NCBI GenBank assembly: GCA_026027325.1
Contig: JAMSLZ010000001.1
Location: 310,001-374,000, forward strand
DNA: 64,000 bases
Direction: 5' to 3'
Source of the DNA: Actinomucor elegans
Lineage: Eukaryota > Mucoromycota > Mucoromycetes > Mucorales > Mucoraceae
The position numbers were made by a program, and so were the translations under genes. This document shows, one piece after another, positions 11,879 through 23,723 of the stretch (within the stretch, counting starts at the first letter, position 1; each line of letters starts with the position of its first letter). The notes beneath the pieces were generated by a model, which saw nothing but the letters and a program-made list of their open reading frames with translations, had not been told where the DNA came from and made no database searches.

Positions 11879-13903
11879 TTAGATGTGGAACAATTGACTC
11901 ATGAGGGGATCCATCAAATGGTCATCTTCAGTTTTGATATAATCGCAGTGCTCGAAATCAACGCCGGCAGAAGGTAATTGGATAGGCTCAGCGTACAATT
12001 CAAACATGCCAGTGTCTTTAAATAAGCTATTGTCAACTTGTTCTGCCTTGATGTAACGAGGAGATACCAATTCAGATCCACTACTGCTACTGCTACTGAT
12101 ACTGAGACGGCAAGACTCTTTGGTATCCAAAGGATGTCGGAGTAATTGCTCGGAAGAGGTAGGAACAGATAACATGAGCTCATTAATAGAAGCATTAGGC
12201 GACAAGAGCATAGGCGAATCAGAAGTAGAAGGTGAAGTACAGTTGGTATCTAAAAAGGCGCTGGTTTCTTCAGGAGGAGAGAAACAATCATGGAAATCGA
12301 GAGAGTCCGTAGTACCACTGTACAAAGACTCATCATCCTGTTCAGAAGAGCCTCGGCGAATGACCTTGGCAGTGGTTAGACTATCTTGTTGGGCAGCAAG
12401 AGCAGCAACCGTCAATGGTGTGGTGTCATCAGGCTTTAGACACAGCATGTTTGTATCAATGGAGTGACTGGTAGGAGGAGATGGCATGCGAAGAGAGTTT
12501 CTGCGCGTTTTTAACTCGGGCAAAAACTTGGAACGATAGACATCAAGCACACGTTGAAGCAAATTCTTGCGATTGGCTAATTGCTTAGGGTTTAACCATG
12601 CTAATTTCCATGCAAGCTCGTTACATCTGGCTTCCTCCAGTTGGCGTTGAGAGGCAAAAGGTGAAGAGGTATTGATATTCATAGCGCGAGGATAAACACA
12701 GTTGGCTTTGCGGAAGGCAAGGTCAATCGAGTCGAGGGAGACAGTATCGACGTTGATACGGATACGATATTTGGCTCCGCCAAGCCCATCGTCAATGGAA
12801 ACAGTCTTTGGTAGCTCTGAATGACCAGTATTTGAATTAGTTGTCTTTGCGTTCTTGGCAAATTTGGTAGGTACTGCATCATCGTCTTGATCCATGGGCT
12901 CTTCAGAATCACGTTGCTTACGCTTGCGCAAAGTGCCCTTCAATAGTTTTTCTTGGCGAGCAACGCGACGAGAGCGCATACTGGGATATCGATTACGATA
13001 AGAATCTACAGCACGTTGAATCAAGCCACGCTTGCCAGCGATCTCTGCAGCATTGAGGTGAGCAAGCTTCCAGCCCAGGGTATTACATTCAGTCTCGTAA
13101 GCCCAACGGTTGCCTTTATATTCATCGCGAGGAAGATTGGCGCGAGGATAGACCTATATAGTAGAGTGAGTATAAGCTACATATAAAATAGGCAGTTAAT
13201 TTGAAACTTACGCAGTTTTCGCTCTTGAACTTGTCATCCAAATCGTCAAGATCGACTTGATCCACATCAGTACGGATAGAATATCGACGCAGGACACGAT
13301 GATGGGAGTATACAAAGCTAACCCATTCGATTCCCTCGCGGATCTCGGTACGAGGCTCGTGGTTAGGAACTACTGAACCAGCAGCAGCAGCAGGTGAGGC
13401 GGTAGTGGATGGAGTACTAGTATTGGAGGTGATGGTATTGTTAGATTTGTCACTAGGAGTAGATGATGCAGGTTTATCGGGCAATGTTCCGGCAGTTTGT
13501 GGAGAAGATACTGGTGGCTTAGCGGTAGTAGATGCGGATTTTGTTATTGTATTGGAAGCTGTAGTAATACTATCAGCTAATGCCTTGGCTATTTGTGCTG
13601 CGACAAGCGCCCAGTCATGATGTAAAGCAGTAGGATTTGCGGTTTGTGAGATAGGAATAGGAGCAGCTGATTTATAGAGGGTAAAATATGAGTCAATGGG
13701 TTCCGAAAGACATCGATTAATACTGTACCAAGTTGCTGTGGAGATGATTGCTTCTTTTCTTTGATTTTTGATAGCGTTTTCTCGATTTCCTCCAGTTGGG
13801 AGGATGTCAGCGCTTCGAGTAATGATTCTGACTTTTCAGTTGGGTGAAGCAAATCATTGACACATAATTGAAGGTGAGGAAGAGGCGTGGATAATTCTGA
13901 CAT
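11879..13903 (-). CDS. Fungal nuclear regulator-like protein with two copies of a conserved NCVYPRA-type domain
   Basis: Exons 13729-13903, 13212-13666 and 11879-13153 give 634 residues. ATG 13903 starts MSELSTPLPHLQLC; upstream codons lack an ATG. The first domain (about residues 165-275) reads EGIEWVSFVYSHHRVLRRYSI...NCVYPRANLPRDEYKGNRW, then YETECNTLGWKLAHLN, then KRGLIQRAVDSYRNRYP and a basic RSRRVARQEKLLKG. This matches a conserved domain of unknown function (I believe the one named DUF8032) seen in fungal proteins presumed to act in the nucleus. A degenerate second copy follows: KYRIRINVDTVSLDSIDLAF, NCVYPRAMN, EARCNELAWKLAWLNP, RKNLLQRVLDVYRSKF. The tail is Ser/Thr-rich with acidic patches and IKAEQ/IKTED (possible SUMO sites). 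Confidence 0.75.
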
Positions 13904-15141
13904 TTTGCTTCCGTAAAACAATTGTTATATAAAACTTTATGTTATATCACAAATGTTTAATAAAAAGATTATTGTATATCAAGGAACGCGTACGTTAAAT
14001 ATGGGTGTGTAAGAGAAAAGAAAGGAAAAATGAAATGAAGCTTTGTATATAAAGGTTTTCTATCGAATAGTGGAGATGGAAAAATTTTCACTCGATTAAA
14101 AGACCGACAAAATTTGGTTGGAGAAACCCCAGATGGCGGACGCGTTCAGCCTGTGCTATCCAGGTTTCAATACTTTCTTTTGTTCTATCAACCCCTAAAG
14201 TTTCAAAATAGGTTACTATGAATGTTGTTAGCTTGCGCAAGCAAGTACTTTAAGCTATGTTACACTAGTTCTAACTAGTTACTCGGGGAAGGATACTCCT
14301 ATTGGTTGTTCCTAGTATCGAAAGATGGCAAATCATTTAAGACTCACCAGTGATAGGATGACCGGAGTAAACTGAGGAATAATCCAATTAAGTCAAAATG
14401 GTTTCAAAATTTGAATATGCCCGCCCATGGTAAGAAGGTTTGAATCGTTGCCTATAGGAAGATGAAGCCCACGTTCGAGAATTAGCGCTGTTTTGATTTC
14501 CCTTGGGCTTATTTGGCTGGTATTACCAACGATCTTTTTCGATTTGTTCGTACTACTTGAACATCGGGAAATGTATTGGAACGTTACCTAAAGAAATAGA
14601 TATACAGGATAAAAGTTTAATGAAAATCAGATTCATTATTGGGCTTATTCGGTATAATAAATGCTAAAACCATACAAAATTAGGAATAGGTTAAATTATC
14701 CTTTTGTAAGAGATTATACTGCACTCGATCTTCTACTTCCATGAAGCAACTTTGTTTAATGATGCGTAACTTGAACCTTCATTTTGACACGTTACACATT
14801 GGTACAGTACCTCTGCATAATGAACGCAGGAAATGCAGCTCAACAAAGACGCTGAGTGAACAGAAAACGTCACCGACAATCATCAACTTCTTCTATACAG
14901 AAATTATTCTATAAACCCGCTATTTTATTCTATTCCATATAGAAACTGCTACGCTTAATTGCAAAGAGAACAGGATTGCTATATATAGTATATACACAAA
15001 AATGGACCTGTTCAATGCATGTTGATGATTTGTAGGATTCCTCAAAGATCAGCACTACTACTATATACAAGTGTATTGTAGCTAATATGAAACATAACAA
15101 GAAAGAAAAATTATACCAATAGGAAAAGTTTCTGGTGAAAC

Positions 15142-15172
<31 letters not shown>

Positions 15173-16326
15173 GTTAAAAAAGCATTTTGATTTAGAATAT
15201 CTTTTATCAACATCGCGGTGGTTGGAGAGGAAGGTACTACATATGTTGACCATCTGAATCAGGTGTAATAACCGATTCTTGAGTTTCAAGTGTGCCACAA
15301 TCACAATGTACAATCAACAACTAAGATAGTTCTTCATTGGAATGACTTGAATATTTTCTTTGAGAAAGTGGACCAAACTATTATCTTTATATAAATTAGT
15401 AAGTTTTACGGGTTATTGTATCTCTTTTTTTTTTTTGCCTAGGATAAGAATAGTACAAAACCAAGTCTATCCTATATCAGCTTGTATACACTATCCTGAG
15501 TTTCATATTGAAGAAGCTTGGAAAGTAATCGTAAGGTTGATATGCATTTATAGAAATAGCTGTATGATTGTAGGTCGCATAAATAGAGCTATGTTCATAA
15601 CAACGAACCCAGGACACTATAACTATCCTGTATTCTTTCTTTTATTATATATACTCATTAGACACGAGAATAGTTTATGTTTTTTACGATTATACCCTAG
15701 TTTTTGGTGTTACTATACTCAGTATAAACAGATATTGAAAAACTAACAAAGATTTTTGAGTAATATATATATATGTTAGATTATAAATATAATTATAACA
15801 TCTGTTTTATTACAGATTATTTGATGTTCTATCTAATTAAACAGTTCATTCTAAATGCGCAATTCGAGTGCCTTTGAGTTGTCTTCAAAAACTAATGGAA
15901 TATATTTAAGGCATCTCAAATTATGCAATTTCTAAACCTAGGCTTTTCGTATCAATACACAAATCACTTGTTCAGTATGACTAAATGATTACTGTTTTTT
16001 CTTGTAGTAAGTTCAATTTCGACCAATCTCAGTCAATTAAAGTTTTGGTAATCGAGCTTGATTCGTCTCTGTGCTAATCATTCTCCAGCTCCCCCTCCAG
16101 CATTTATATACCAGATAATTCTCTTGATAAGCTATATTTGTCATATCTAAATCCTTTTTTCTATGCTTACATTAAAGAAATCATTAAAATACAACTCAAA
16201 TTCTTCAGCTTGAAGCAAAGCAAATTTTTGAATCATCCAAAATTATTTTATTCAAAGAATGGTGTTCAAATTTCGCGGTGAAGCAACCAAGTTCTGGGAG
16301 AACATTTATAGGCAGTATTGGGAGGT
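13904..16326. other. Long intergenic region
   Basis: No gene supported. A 29-nt poly(T) run sits at 15144-15172. Open frames near 14930-15313 and 15360-15746 have no recognisable features and are probably chance. Confidence 0.5.
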
Positions 16327-16716
16327 TTAATGGCAACCGCGACCACGACCACGGCCACGACCATGACCATGACCATGACCATGACCATGACCATGACCAT
16401 GACCATGACCATGACCGTGGCCTCGATGACGGGCAGGATTGGCAAGTTCTTCGAATGTTTCAGGTACAGCACGAGCGCTATATTTAGCAAGTAAATCTTT
16501 AAATTCGATGGCACAATTGATATCTGTAGATCATACTTACGTAAGGGAATTAGCAGCGGGTGAATCAAAGGAATAGTATTGCTCATAAGCAGCGTCCAAC
16601 CAGTGTTGAGAAAAGACATCATTATCAATCTCTTTAACAGAATCAGCAGTGGTTTTCATAACTGCAATCAAGAGAACAAATACGAGCACTGCGTAAAAGG
16701 AGAGATAGTTCTTCAT
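16327..16716 (-). CDS. Small secreted protein, family copy 2 (HG-repeat tail)
   Basis: Exons 16541-16716 and 16327-16477 encode 108 residues. The start MKNYLSFYAVLVFVLLIA is a signal peptide aligned with copies 1, 3, 4 and 5. The conserved motif is HWLDAAYEQYYSFDSP, followed by a phase-2 intron (GTAAGT...ATATAG) after NSLT. Exon 2 opens ARAVPETFEELANPARH, closely matching copy 1 (PRTVPESVEGFAN), then becomes about eleven GH dipeptides and ends RGRGRGRGCH. The DNA of the tail is a CATGGT-type hexanucleotide repeat, so length should be polymorphic. Poly-GH would be expected to bind Zn or Cu; that is inference, as no known family is recognised. Confidence 0.78.
16330..16435. repeat. Hexanucleotide repeat encoding (GH)n
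   Basis: About eleven tandem CCATGA units on the plus strand, flanked by degenerate units (CGCGAC, CACGGC). It lies inside exon 2 of the gene on the minus strand. Confidence 0.85.
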
Positions 16717-16767
16717 TATATTAAATGTTTGTATGTTTGTTCGACAAAAAAAGCCTGGAAAACTGGA

Positions 16768-16814
16768 TTTATATAGTTGTAAGAGAGCCATATTTTTGTA
16801 TCAGTCAATTTATC
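16768..16814 (-). promoter_or_regulatory. Core promoter of secreted-family copy 2
   Basis: On the minus strand GATAAATTGACTGATACAA (16796-16814) precedes a TATATAAA box (16768-16775), 59 nt before the ATG. Same arrangement as the other copies. Confidence 0.6.
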
Positions 16815-16829
16815 ATGCAAGTAGAGCTA

Positions 16830-18310
16830 ATATTAACAATAGTACAAAACTGAGCAATCTACCTAACATTTGCCTGTAGATACTACTGTCAATACTTTGG
16901 ATTAAATGCTTAATGGGCTAATCAAGTTGATTGGTATGAAACGGCTATTGATTATTGTAACTGCAATAATGAAGGTTTCTGTTTATAGAAATAACAAGAC
17001 ATATGTATGCCTAGAGCTAATAAATCAGCTTTTTACTATTGAATTTTGCATTTCCTCACAATAGCCAACTTTTGCTCAGATAAAATTCACTTATCTCGAC
17101 TACCCAAAAAATCCTGAAAATGTTATAATATTAGTCTATGTTTAGAAACCATCAATCAATTTATCATATAGTAAGTATGTAATAGTCAAAGGTTTTAATG
17201 GATACTCTTTTTTCTATTGATTTTTAACCTGCAGTCATGAAAAAACTATCTTACCATCTACCTATGTGCAATCAATATACATTTGTACTGATAATTAAGC
17301 ATCAATTTCATACTAACCGGCTTGTGATTTAAACAGTATTGCTGATTACGCACTACCCTCATTTTAAGGGTATGTCCCACCCCCAAACACGCTTTCTCTA
17401 TTTTAAAATAGGTTATTAATAAGAAAAAAAATTCTGTTTTATCATTGAATTAATTGAAATCTACACAGCATACATTTATTAAGAGAAATACCAACCCACT
17501 AGACATTAAACATTACATGTTGGCAATATGCAACAGGGATATTAGTATCATTTATGGTTAGTTCGGGTGCAGCCACTCATTATGGCAGCCTGACGTGACA
17601 GTTGACCGAGATCGTCAGAACTTGTCTATGATTAATTAATATACTATGCCAATTTTGCTACAGATTTGAATCTCAAAAGTTTTAATTAGAGTATAGAAGA
17701 TAATATGTACAAGTTATAAACTTGAATATTTAATGAATATTATAGAAAACCGAAGACTGTATAGAATAATATAAGTTCTGTATTAAAGTATAAAAAAATT
17801 CGCTATAAAGAGAAAGGGAGAGATATCTGCTTTGTCGAAACTCTGTACTACTTACCTATGTTTTGGTGTAACCATCGTTATAGACTTATGAAAAAGATTG
17901 TATTGCACTCTATAAAGCTTCCTCATTTCAAGCCTATATTATGGCTTTTTGTTGATTCAGATGAAACAGTTTAATCATAAGGACTTCTGTCTATAGGATC
18001 ATAAACTACTGTGAAATAACTACCTGTCAACAAAAGCCAACTTTACTCAAAAAAAAAAAAAAAATCACTTTAACGAAAAGATCAAATAAAGTGTATATAT
18101 GCGTATGAACTAATGTCGTCTAGGTACTAAAAGAAGCTTATAGTTTTAAAGGAATACAGCCAATTGACACTACTTATAAAGTATATTGCAATTTTTAAAA
18201 AAGAATCAAGTTGCAAGTTTATGAAATATTCAAGAATTTATTTGAGAGAATGGCACTTTCCAAGTTTCATAAAACGACAACCTGGTTACTGGGATTGGGG
18301 TGTTATATCT
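16830..18310. other. Intergenic region
   Basis: No gene seen. A partial copy of the dispersed repeat lies at about 17567-17640 (GCAGCCACTCATTATGG...GTTGACCGAGATCGTCAG). Confidence 0.55.
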
Positions 18311-18452
18311 TTAACTGGGGTGACGAGGCCATGGGCGAGGCGTAGGCCAAGGAACAGGCCAAGGACGAGGTACGGGTCTAGGACGAGGAATAGGCCAAGG
18401 GCGGGGAATGGGCCAAGGGCGGGGAATGGGCCAAGGGCGAGGGATGGGTCTT

Positions 18453-18484
<32 letters not shown>

Positions 18485-18816
18485 CCTTGGACGAATTATT
18501 CTACCTTGAGCAATATTCGCAAACCCTTCGTTAGTAGTAAGCTTCTTATGAGTTTCAGGCATGTTACGAGTACTATATTTAACAAGTAAACTTTAATTAC
18601 CAATATTATATAGCCTATTCACACTTACACCGGAGAATAGGAAGCAGGAGAGTCAAGAGAGTAGTATTGTTCATAAGCAGCATCCAACCAGTCTTAAGTT
18701 ACGATATCATGGTCACCAGCCTCTGCATGTTTGACCGGAGCAGCCAAAGCAATTTGTATAATTGTTAATAAGAGGATGAATAAGAGCAGGACGAAAGAGC
18801 TTAAGTGATTCTTCAT
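18311..18816 (-). pseudogene. Small secreted protein, family copy 3 (PRPWPI-repeat tail) with an in-frame stop
   Basis: Exons 18629-18816 and 18311-18572 would encode 149 codons. The start MKNHLSSFVLLLFILLL is a signal peptide (cleavage likely after IALA). Just before the family motif the frame reads GDHDIVT, TAA, DWLDAAYEQYYSLDSP: the stop (minus-strand TAA near 18695) sits where copy 2 has a residue and would need only one base change from CAA. Everything downstream is intact: the phase-2 intron, TRNMPETHKKL aligned with the paralogues, and a long Pro/Arg/Trp tail of PRPR and PWPIPR repeats. Either this is a recent pseudogene, a sequencing error, or the codon is read through. Confidence 0.75.
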
Positions 18817-18863
18817 TGGAAAAAGGTTTGTAAATTTCTGAAAAAGAAGCCTGAATTATTGCT

Positions 18864-18920
18864 TTTATATAGTTGCAAAAGAAAAGCTTCGATAGTTGTA
18901 TTGATGAATCAATCGATCAT
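18864..18920 (-). promoter_or_regulatory. Core promoter of secreted-family copy 3
   Basis: TATATAAA on the minus strand at 18864-18871, 55 nt before the ATG, with GATCGATTGATTCATCAATACAA upstream (18896-18918). The promoter is well kept even though the gene carries a stop. Confidence 0.55.
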
Positions 18921-18929
18921 ACAAGTTGT

Positions 18930-21148
18930 ATATAATTGGTGCTATACTATAAGTTCAAGCCCATCTGGCAATGGATCATATACTCTGTGTATGTCTCATG
19001 TTAAAGGGGATTGTAGTTCTAGAAGAAGGTAGGTTTGAAACTAATCTTTGCAAGAATAAAGAACTATAATCATAGGTTATATTGCCTTGCACAATAACCA
19101 ATTTTTGCATGCTATTAAAGTTTATCTATGAGGTTTTACCTTCAGGGGTAATGCAGCTGAACTTTTCCTATGAAAGAAGGTAAACAACTATCGGGATCAG
19201 TGCGTATCGGCTCCTTTTAAACTTTATATGAAAAACTTGTAATTTTGACGGGTTTATTATTTTACTGCAATATATCATACGCCTGGTCAAAATGATTGTA
19301 GATAAATAGTTAAGCATTGACCTCATAGATACGACTTATATATATATATATATATGATTTGATAATATATTTCCAATGCAATATAATGGCAGTAAGAAAA
19401 ATGTTTTAATGATTTTGTTCAATTAGAAAACTCAAGGCTTTAGAAAGATAGGTATTATCATGTAAAATGTAAATAAAACACAATATTTCGCTGATGAAAG
19501 TTATAAAATAACAAACTTGAAAAAAGCTTTTAATTTAAAAGATATACTAACATTGGACCTAGCTTTTAAGGCAGCAACTTCTTATTCTAAGCATTGACCA
19601 TCAATAAAATGAATTGTTTGGCCAAGACCAGCTCAAAACCTTCCTTGTAACTCAGCGCGCCATATCACTTTCCTACACCCTAATATTAAAAAAAAAAGAT
19701 ATTTATATAAATCAAATCTTTATTTTAGAAGATGATGGCCAATTTGGCTACTCGGAATTTTAACTAAAGTCAAAGAAAGGACCATTCTCTTTTGAGCGAT
19801 ATACTTTTTGAATAGCATAAATAACATAGTGTAGAGAATGAAAAGCACTATAATATCAGTGCTCTAAACTCTTTTGACGCTTATATATAATTAATAAAAT
19901 TAATTCATTTAAAAGAGTATATTATATTTTATATTTTCGATTGTTCAAAGTCACGACTAAGTTTCATTCATATACCTATGTGTAGAAAAACTTTTGTCAA
20001 GGGAATCGGGAATTATCTTGTTCAATTTCAGCAACTAATGGAAATATCACTTTCCTTATAAATAGTTATCGTTAATATTTGAGACCATGAGGTTTAATAT
20101 TGATGGTCGAATTAAAAGGTGAGAATAGTATAGGAAGTTAAGAACTCGCTAGAAATTGTAAATATGTATATATTCTTTCGATCAATGTAATTCATGATGT
20201 AAGTGTATTAAAAACAAAATATAGCATTAATGCAAAAATTAAAAACGGTTCATCTAATCAATCTCCCAGAGCTTTTCTACTTTGCTTTAAGATGATAAAA
20301 ACATACTACTTAGAGAAAATATGTTTAAACATACATTTTCCGGGGTTTAAAATTCTATATCGATTCACTGTTCATGTAGCTACCTACTTTTTGATTGGGA
20401 GAGCGTTTGTTGAATTTATCCAAAGACTAAATGTTCAATTGTTTGCAATCAATGAAATTGATGTAGTAAATCAAAATCCTTCTACAAAAACGGCACATTA
20501 AAAAGGCTGTAAAGATGAAAGGATGTCTGAAGACAACAAATTACTTTAGTTTAGTGCAATATTCTATATTTGCCTCTTATATAGTGATAATCTATCCGCA
20601 ATTTAATGGAGCTTCTTTTGTCTTACAAACGAGAATAACATTAAGTCAAAAGCAAATTAACTCTATGTAATGGAATTTACATTATTATTAAAGTAAAACT
20701 AGCCCTTTTGCGCGCTATATATTGATAAGCTAAGTGTACTATAAAAGGTTTGCCTCAATATGATTTAGCAAAGGAAATTATATGGTATCCCATGGATATT
20801 AACCGGCTAGCATATTTTCAGAAAAGCTACTATTTAAAACTAGCGTTCAGTAGTTTAGTTTTATATACAGATTGATGATATATACAACTCAATATAAAAG
20901 CTCAGTAATCTTTCTTAAACACGTTATAGAAGTCACATATTGAACACATGGTAAATACATGCTATCTGAATTAAGTATGAGTTCAGAAGAGCAAAATCGA
21001 CTGGAAGATACAGTAGTTTCTTCAAACCTTAAAAATAGAAAAAGTTATGATAAACAAGCGATGCTATTTAGGATACTTAAAGAGATTATTCATTCAACTA
21101 AATTATTTATACATTGTGTAGAGGAACAATCGACTATCAGAAACTTGA
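18930..21148. other. Intergenic region
   Basis: AT-rich. A (TA)n tract lies near 19338-19355. An open frame at 20959-21204 (plus) runs antisense to the second exon of secreted-family copy 4 and is not supported as a gene. Confidence 0.5.
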
Positions 21149-21520
21149 TTATATTGGCCAACATGGAGGCGAAGCTTTTAAATCATGATTTTGCGGATCG
21201 ATAATACTATTATCATGATTACAACAGTCTTGATCTTGAGCCTGAACCTTGGACGCATCATGAGCTCTATAGATAATTGATAAATAATTTTTCAGCAGCA
21301 ATATAATGATTACCAATATATATATATATATATATATTTACATAATGGAATTGGAAATAAAAGAGTCGAATGAAGAGTATGATTCATAGGCAGCATCTAA
21401 CCCATCTTGAACCGAGGCATCACTAGTAGCAGTATCTGTTGGAGCAGCAGAAATGGCTTGTGTAATCATCAACAAGAAGACGAACAAAAGTAGGGTGAAA
21501 GAAGAAAAATAGCTTTTCAT
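21149..21520 (-). CDS. Small secreted protein, family copy 4 (Cys/His/Asp tail)
   Basis: Exon 1 is 21342-21520 and the proposed exon 2 is 21149-21266, giving 98 residues. MKSYFSSFTLLLFVFLLM is a signal peptide, cleavage likely after QAISA. The family motif is present but weaker (GLDAAYESYSSFDS). The phase-2 donor is GTAAAT and the intron contains a (TA)n tract. Exon 2 begins AHDASKVQAQDQDCCNHD, and its AHDAS matches the AHKAS that opens exon 2 of copy 5, which supports this splice. It ends PPCWPI. It lacks the VPE motif and long repeats of copies 1-3. The second exon is the less certain part. Confidence 0.62.
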
Positions 21521-21567
21521 CGCAATAAAGGTTTGTAAGTTTAATTGAAAGAGACCAGAACATCTAT

Positions 21568-21615
21568 TTTATATAGCCGCAGGAGATCTCTATTCTTGTA
21601 CTGATTAATTCATGA
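21568..21615 (-). promoter_or_regulatory. Core promoter of secreted-family copy 4
   Basis: TATATAAA on the minus strand at 21568-21575, 55 nt before the ATG, with a GAATTAATCAGTACAAG element upstream that resembles the GATAAATTGACTGATACAA of copy 2. Confidence 0.5.
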
Positions 21616-22022
21616 TTTAAGAGTGTAATAATAACACTATATTGTATCTTGTCAACTTATATCCATTATAGAGTACGGAGGTCTACTCAATAGTAGTTTA
21701 TTAGAAAAAGAAAAGCAATCAATGCTCCGCCAGGTTGACCTATATTAACAAACAATTTATCATTAGATTTGTTATACAAAAAGAAAAAAAAAGTTTAATC
21801 AGGTAACTGGTTTAGCACGTAACTGACTTTATAATAGTTTGAACTTTTTTGAGCGTATTTCCTGCGTTTTTATGACATATGAGAACTATCTGAATATGGC
21901 ACATGCCTTGGTAAGCTCAGTTGAAAGATTCATGCTAGATCGACTCCGTGACTGCTCCAGTGTGACAGACAAATCGTACTTCTTGCAGAAAAAAATTTAA
22001 CTGTCATCCTTCAGCTACTGAT

Positions 22023-23723
22023 ATGTCGAAGCCTAGTACAATGAACATCGATCTATACCGAAAGCGAAGACTAAGGTCGACTCAACCTATCTTGACTCGA
22101 GTTCAAATTCGAGATTTAGGTCGAAAAATTGGGTTAACATCATTTCGACAATCAGTTGAATTCTTCATGGTAAATGGCAAACAAAAGCAGTTGAGTGATA
22201 CCCGGATATCAAACATCATAGCCCTCTCGTAGGATCCATACAATTACTTTAAATTGAGCAAAGTAAAAATGTCAGATATTCATCAATATCTATTGGAAAA
22301 GGGTATCACGACCGAGAAATGTCCCAATACGCATATTAGACAAGGCGATCATTCTCGAGTATTGATATCCATTCTGTTTCCGGGATACCCCATCATTAAA
22401 GCAAGCGAGCAGCATTATAGAGACCTAAGAGAGAAGTAATAACAAAATAAATTAGGTTATAGATGACTTAAACTAATAGCTTGAATAGCCGATCGCCACA
22501 AGCTAAACTAACTGATCTTGCGTATGACCAGCTGCCAACAACAGACAAGTTTGAACGACTAGATGAACTGTTTCGATCTGAAGTCAATTGGGCAAAAGAA
22601 AGCGGAAGCTACTCAATTGACATTGCGCTCAAGAAACTAAATCGATCTATCGTGGTAGAAGGCCATGCTTCGTCTAATATCAACGTTCGGTTATTTTTAT
22701 ACTTGTGGACCTCTGAACATATGGCTTGGACACCCTCCGATTTCAAATTATTGATAGATAATAACAGTGAAGACTCTCTTAATAAATCAGACAAAGTACG
22801 TATACTGTTTTTGATCTCTAGTTGAGTATTTATTCACTCGTCTCTTTTTTTTTTTGCATTTTAGGCTATCCTCGAAGATGGATTTAAGCATATTGATATT
22901 ACAGAGAAATCAGAAGCCATTGGCAAAGCTAACCGGAGAAGCACAGGCTCGGTTAAGTTTACTTTTGTATTTAACGGCCAGTGCAAAGTCCGTCATATCT
23001 CTGTCTGTGCTGTAGCTGAAAAGACAGCAGAAGAACTGACCAGTCAACTCTACATGCAAACTACATCGTTGTACATGGGCCGTGCTATGGAACGTGCAAG
23101 TAAAAACACAATTATTGCAGATCAAGTACAGCAAAAAGCGATTGGACTATTGAATTCTTACAGTCAAAACGATCGATTGATAATAAATAAGACAGAAGAG
23201 CTGTTTCTTTCTTCTGCCGAAGCGTTTATAACTGAATGGAATGATGCAGAAGAACCGCAAGATGATGACGCTGTTGAAATATATGCTGGTGATGAAGTTG
23301 TATCTGTGTTGGATCCAATCTCACTTGCTGTGATACAGCATCCTGCACGATGCATTTTTTGTACCCACAATACTTGCTTCGACGCCAATGTATTTTTCAA
23401 ATTTCAAATCAAATCCATGCATTGGAAGTGCCCTGTTTGCTCTGTCAAAGTACGCGGAATTCAGGTAAAAAGAATAGCAAGCAAATTAAATATCTTTACT
23501 TTTGCTTATATCTCGCTTTGTCTAGGATCTTTACATTGATTATCATACAAAATTTGCCTTGAAAAAGTACCCTGGCGAAGAAAAGCTCTTGAGGGAAGTA
23601 AATGATGTGTATTCAGTTGTTCCCAGTTTGAATACGAGTAAAGATAAAAGACCGTTAGAATACGATCTTATCGCAATAGAAGATGATGATTATGATACCA
23701 AGCGTGTAAAAGCTAATTCATAA
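22023..23723 (+). CDS. Siz/PIAS-like SP-RING (MIZ) zinc-finger protein, probable E3 SUMO ligase
   Basis: Exons after the uncertain first junction are clear: up to 22435, 22480-22795, 22865-23464 and 23526-23723. The SP-RING reads DPISLAVIQHPARCIFCTHNTCFDANVFF, then MHWKCPVC: the C-x-H, CFD and CPVC pattern of PIAS/Siz proteins that coordinates one zinc and binds the SUMO E2. The canonical Cys before PIS is Asp. After it comes IQDLYIDYHTKFAL, as in the family. The N-terminal part (TRVQIRDLGRKIGL...DTRISNII) could be a SAP-like helix pair. An in-frame TAG at 22230-22232 interrupts the N-terminal region. A 30-nt GT-AG stretch (22229-22258) or a 69-nt one (22195-22263) would remove it in frame. 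Confidence 0.72.

Noticed and set aside
14930..15313. Open frame with poly-Lys, minus strand
   Set aside because: The Lys run is just the 29-nt poly(T) read in reverse. No domain or plausible start context.
15360..15746. 128-codon open frame, plus strand
   Set aside because: AT-driven composition, hydrophobic and Ile/Tyr-rich, with no motif, paralogue or splice context. Could not be supported.
20959..21204. 81-codon open frame, plus strand
   Set aside because: Overlaps the second exon of secreted-family copy 4 on the other strand. No homologous features, so treated as chance, though a small gene is not excluded.
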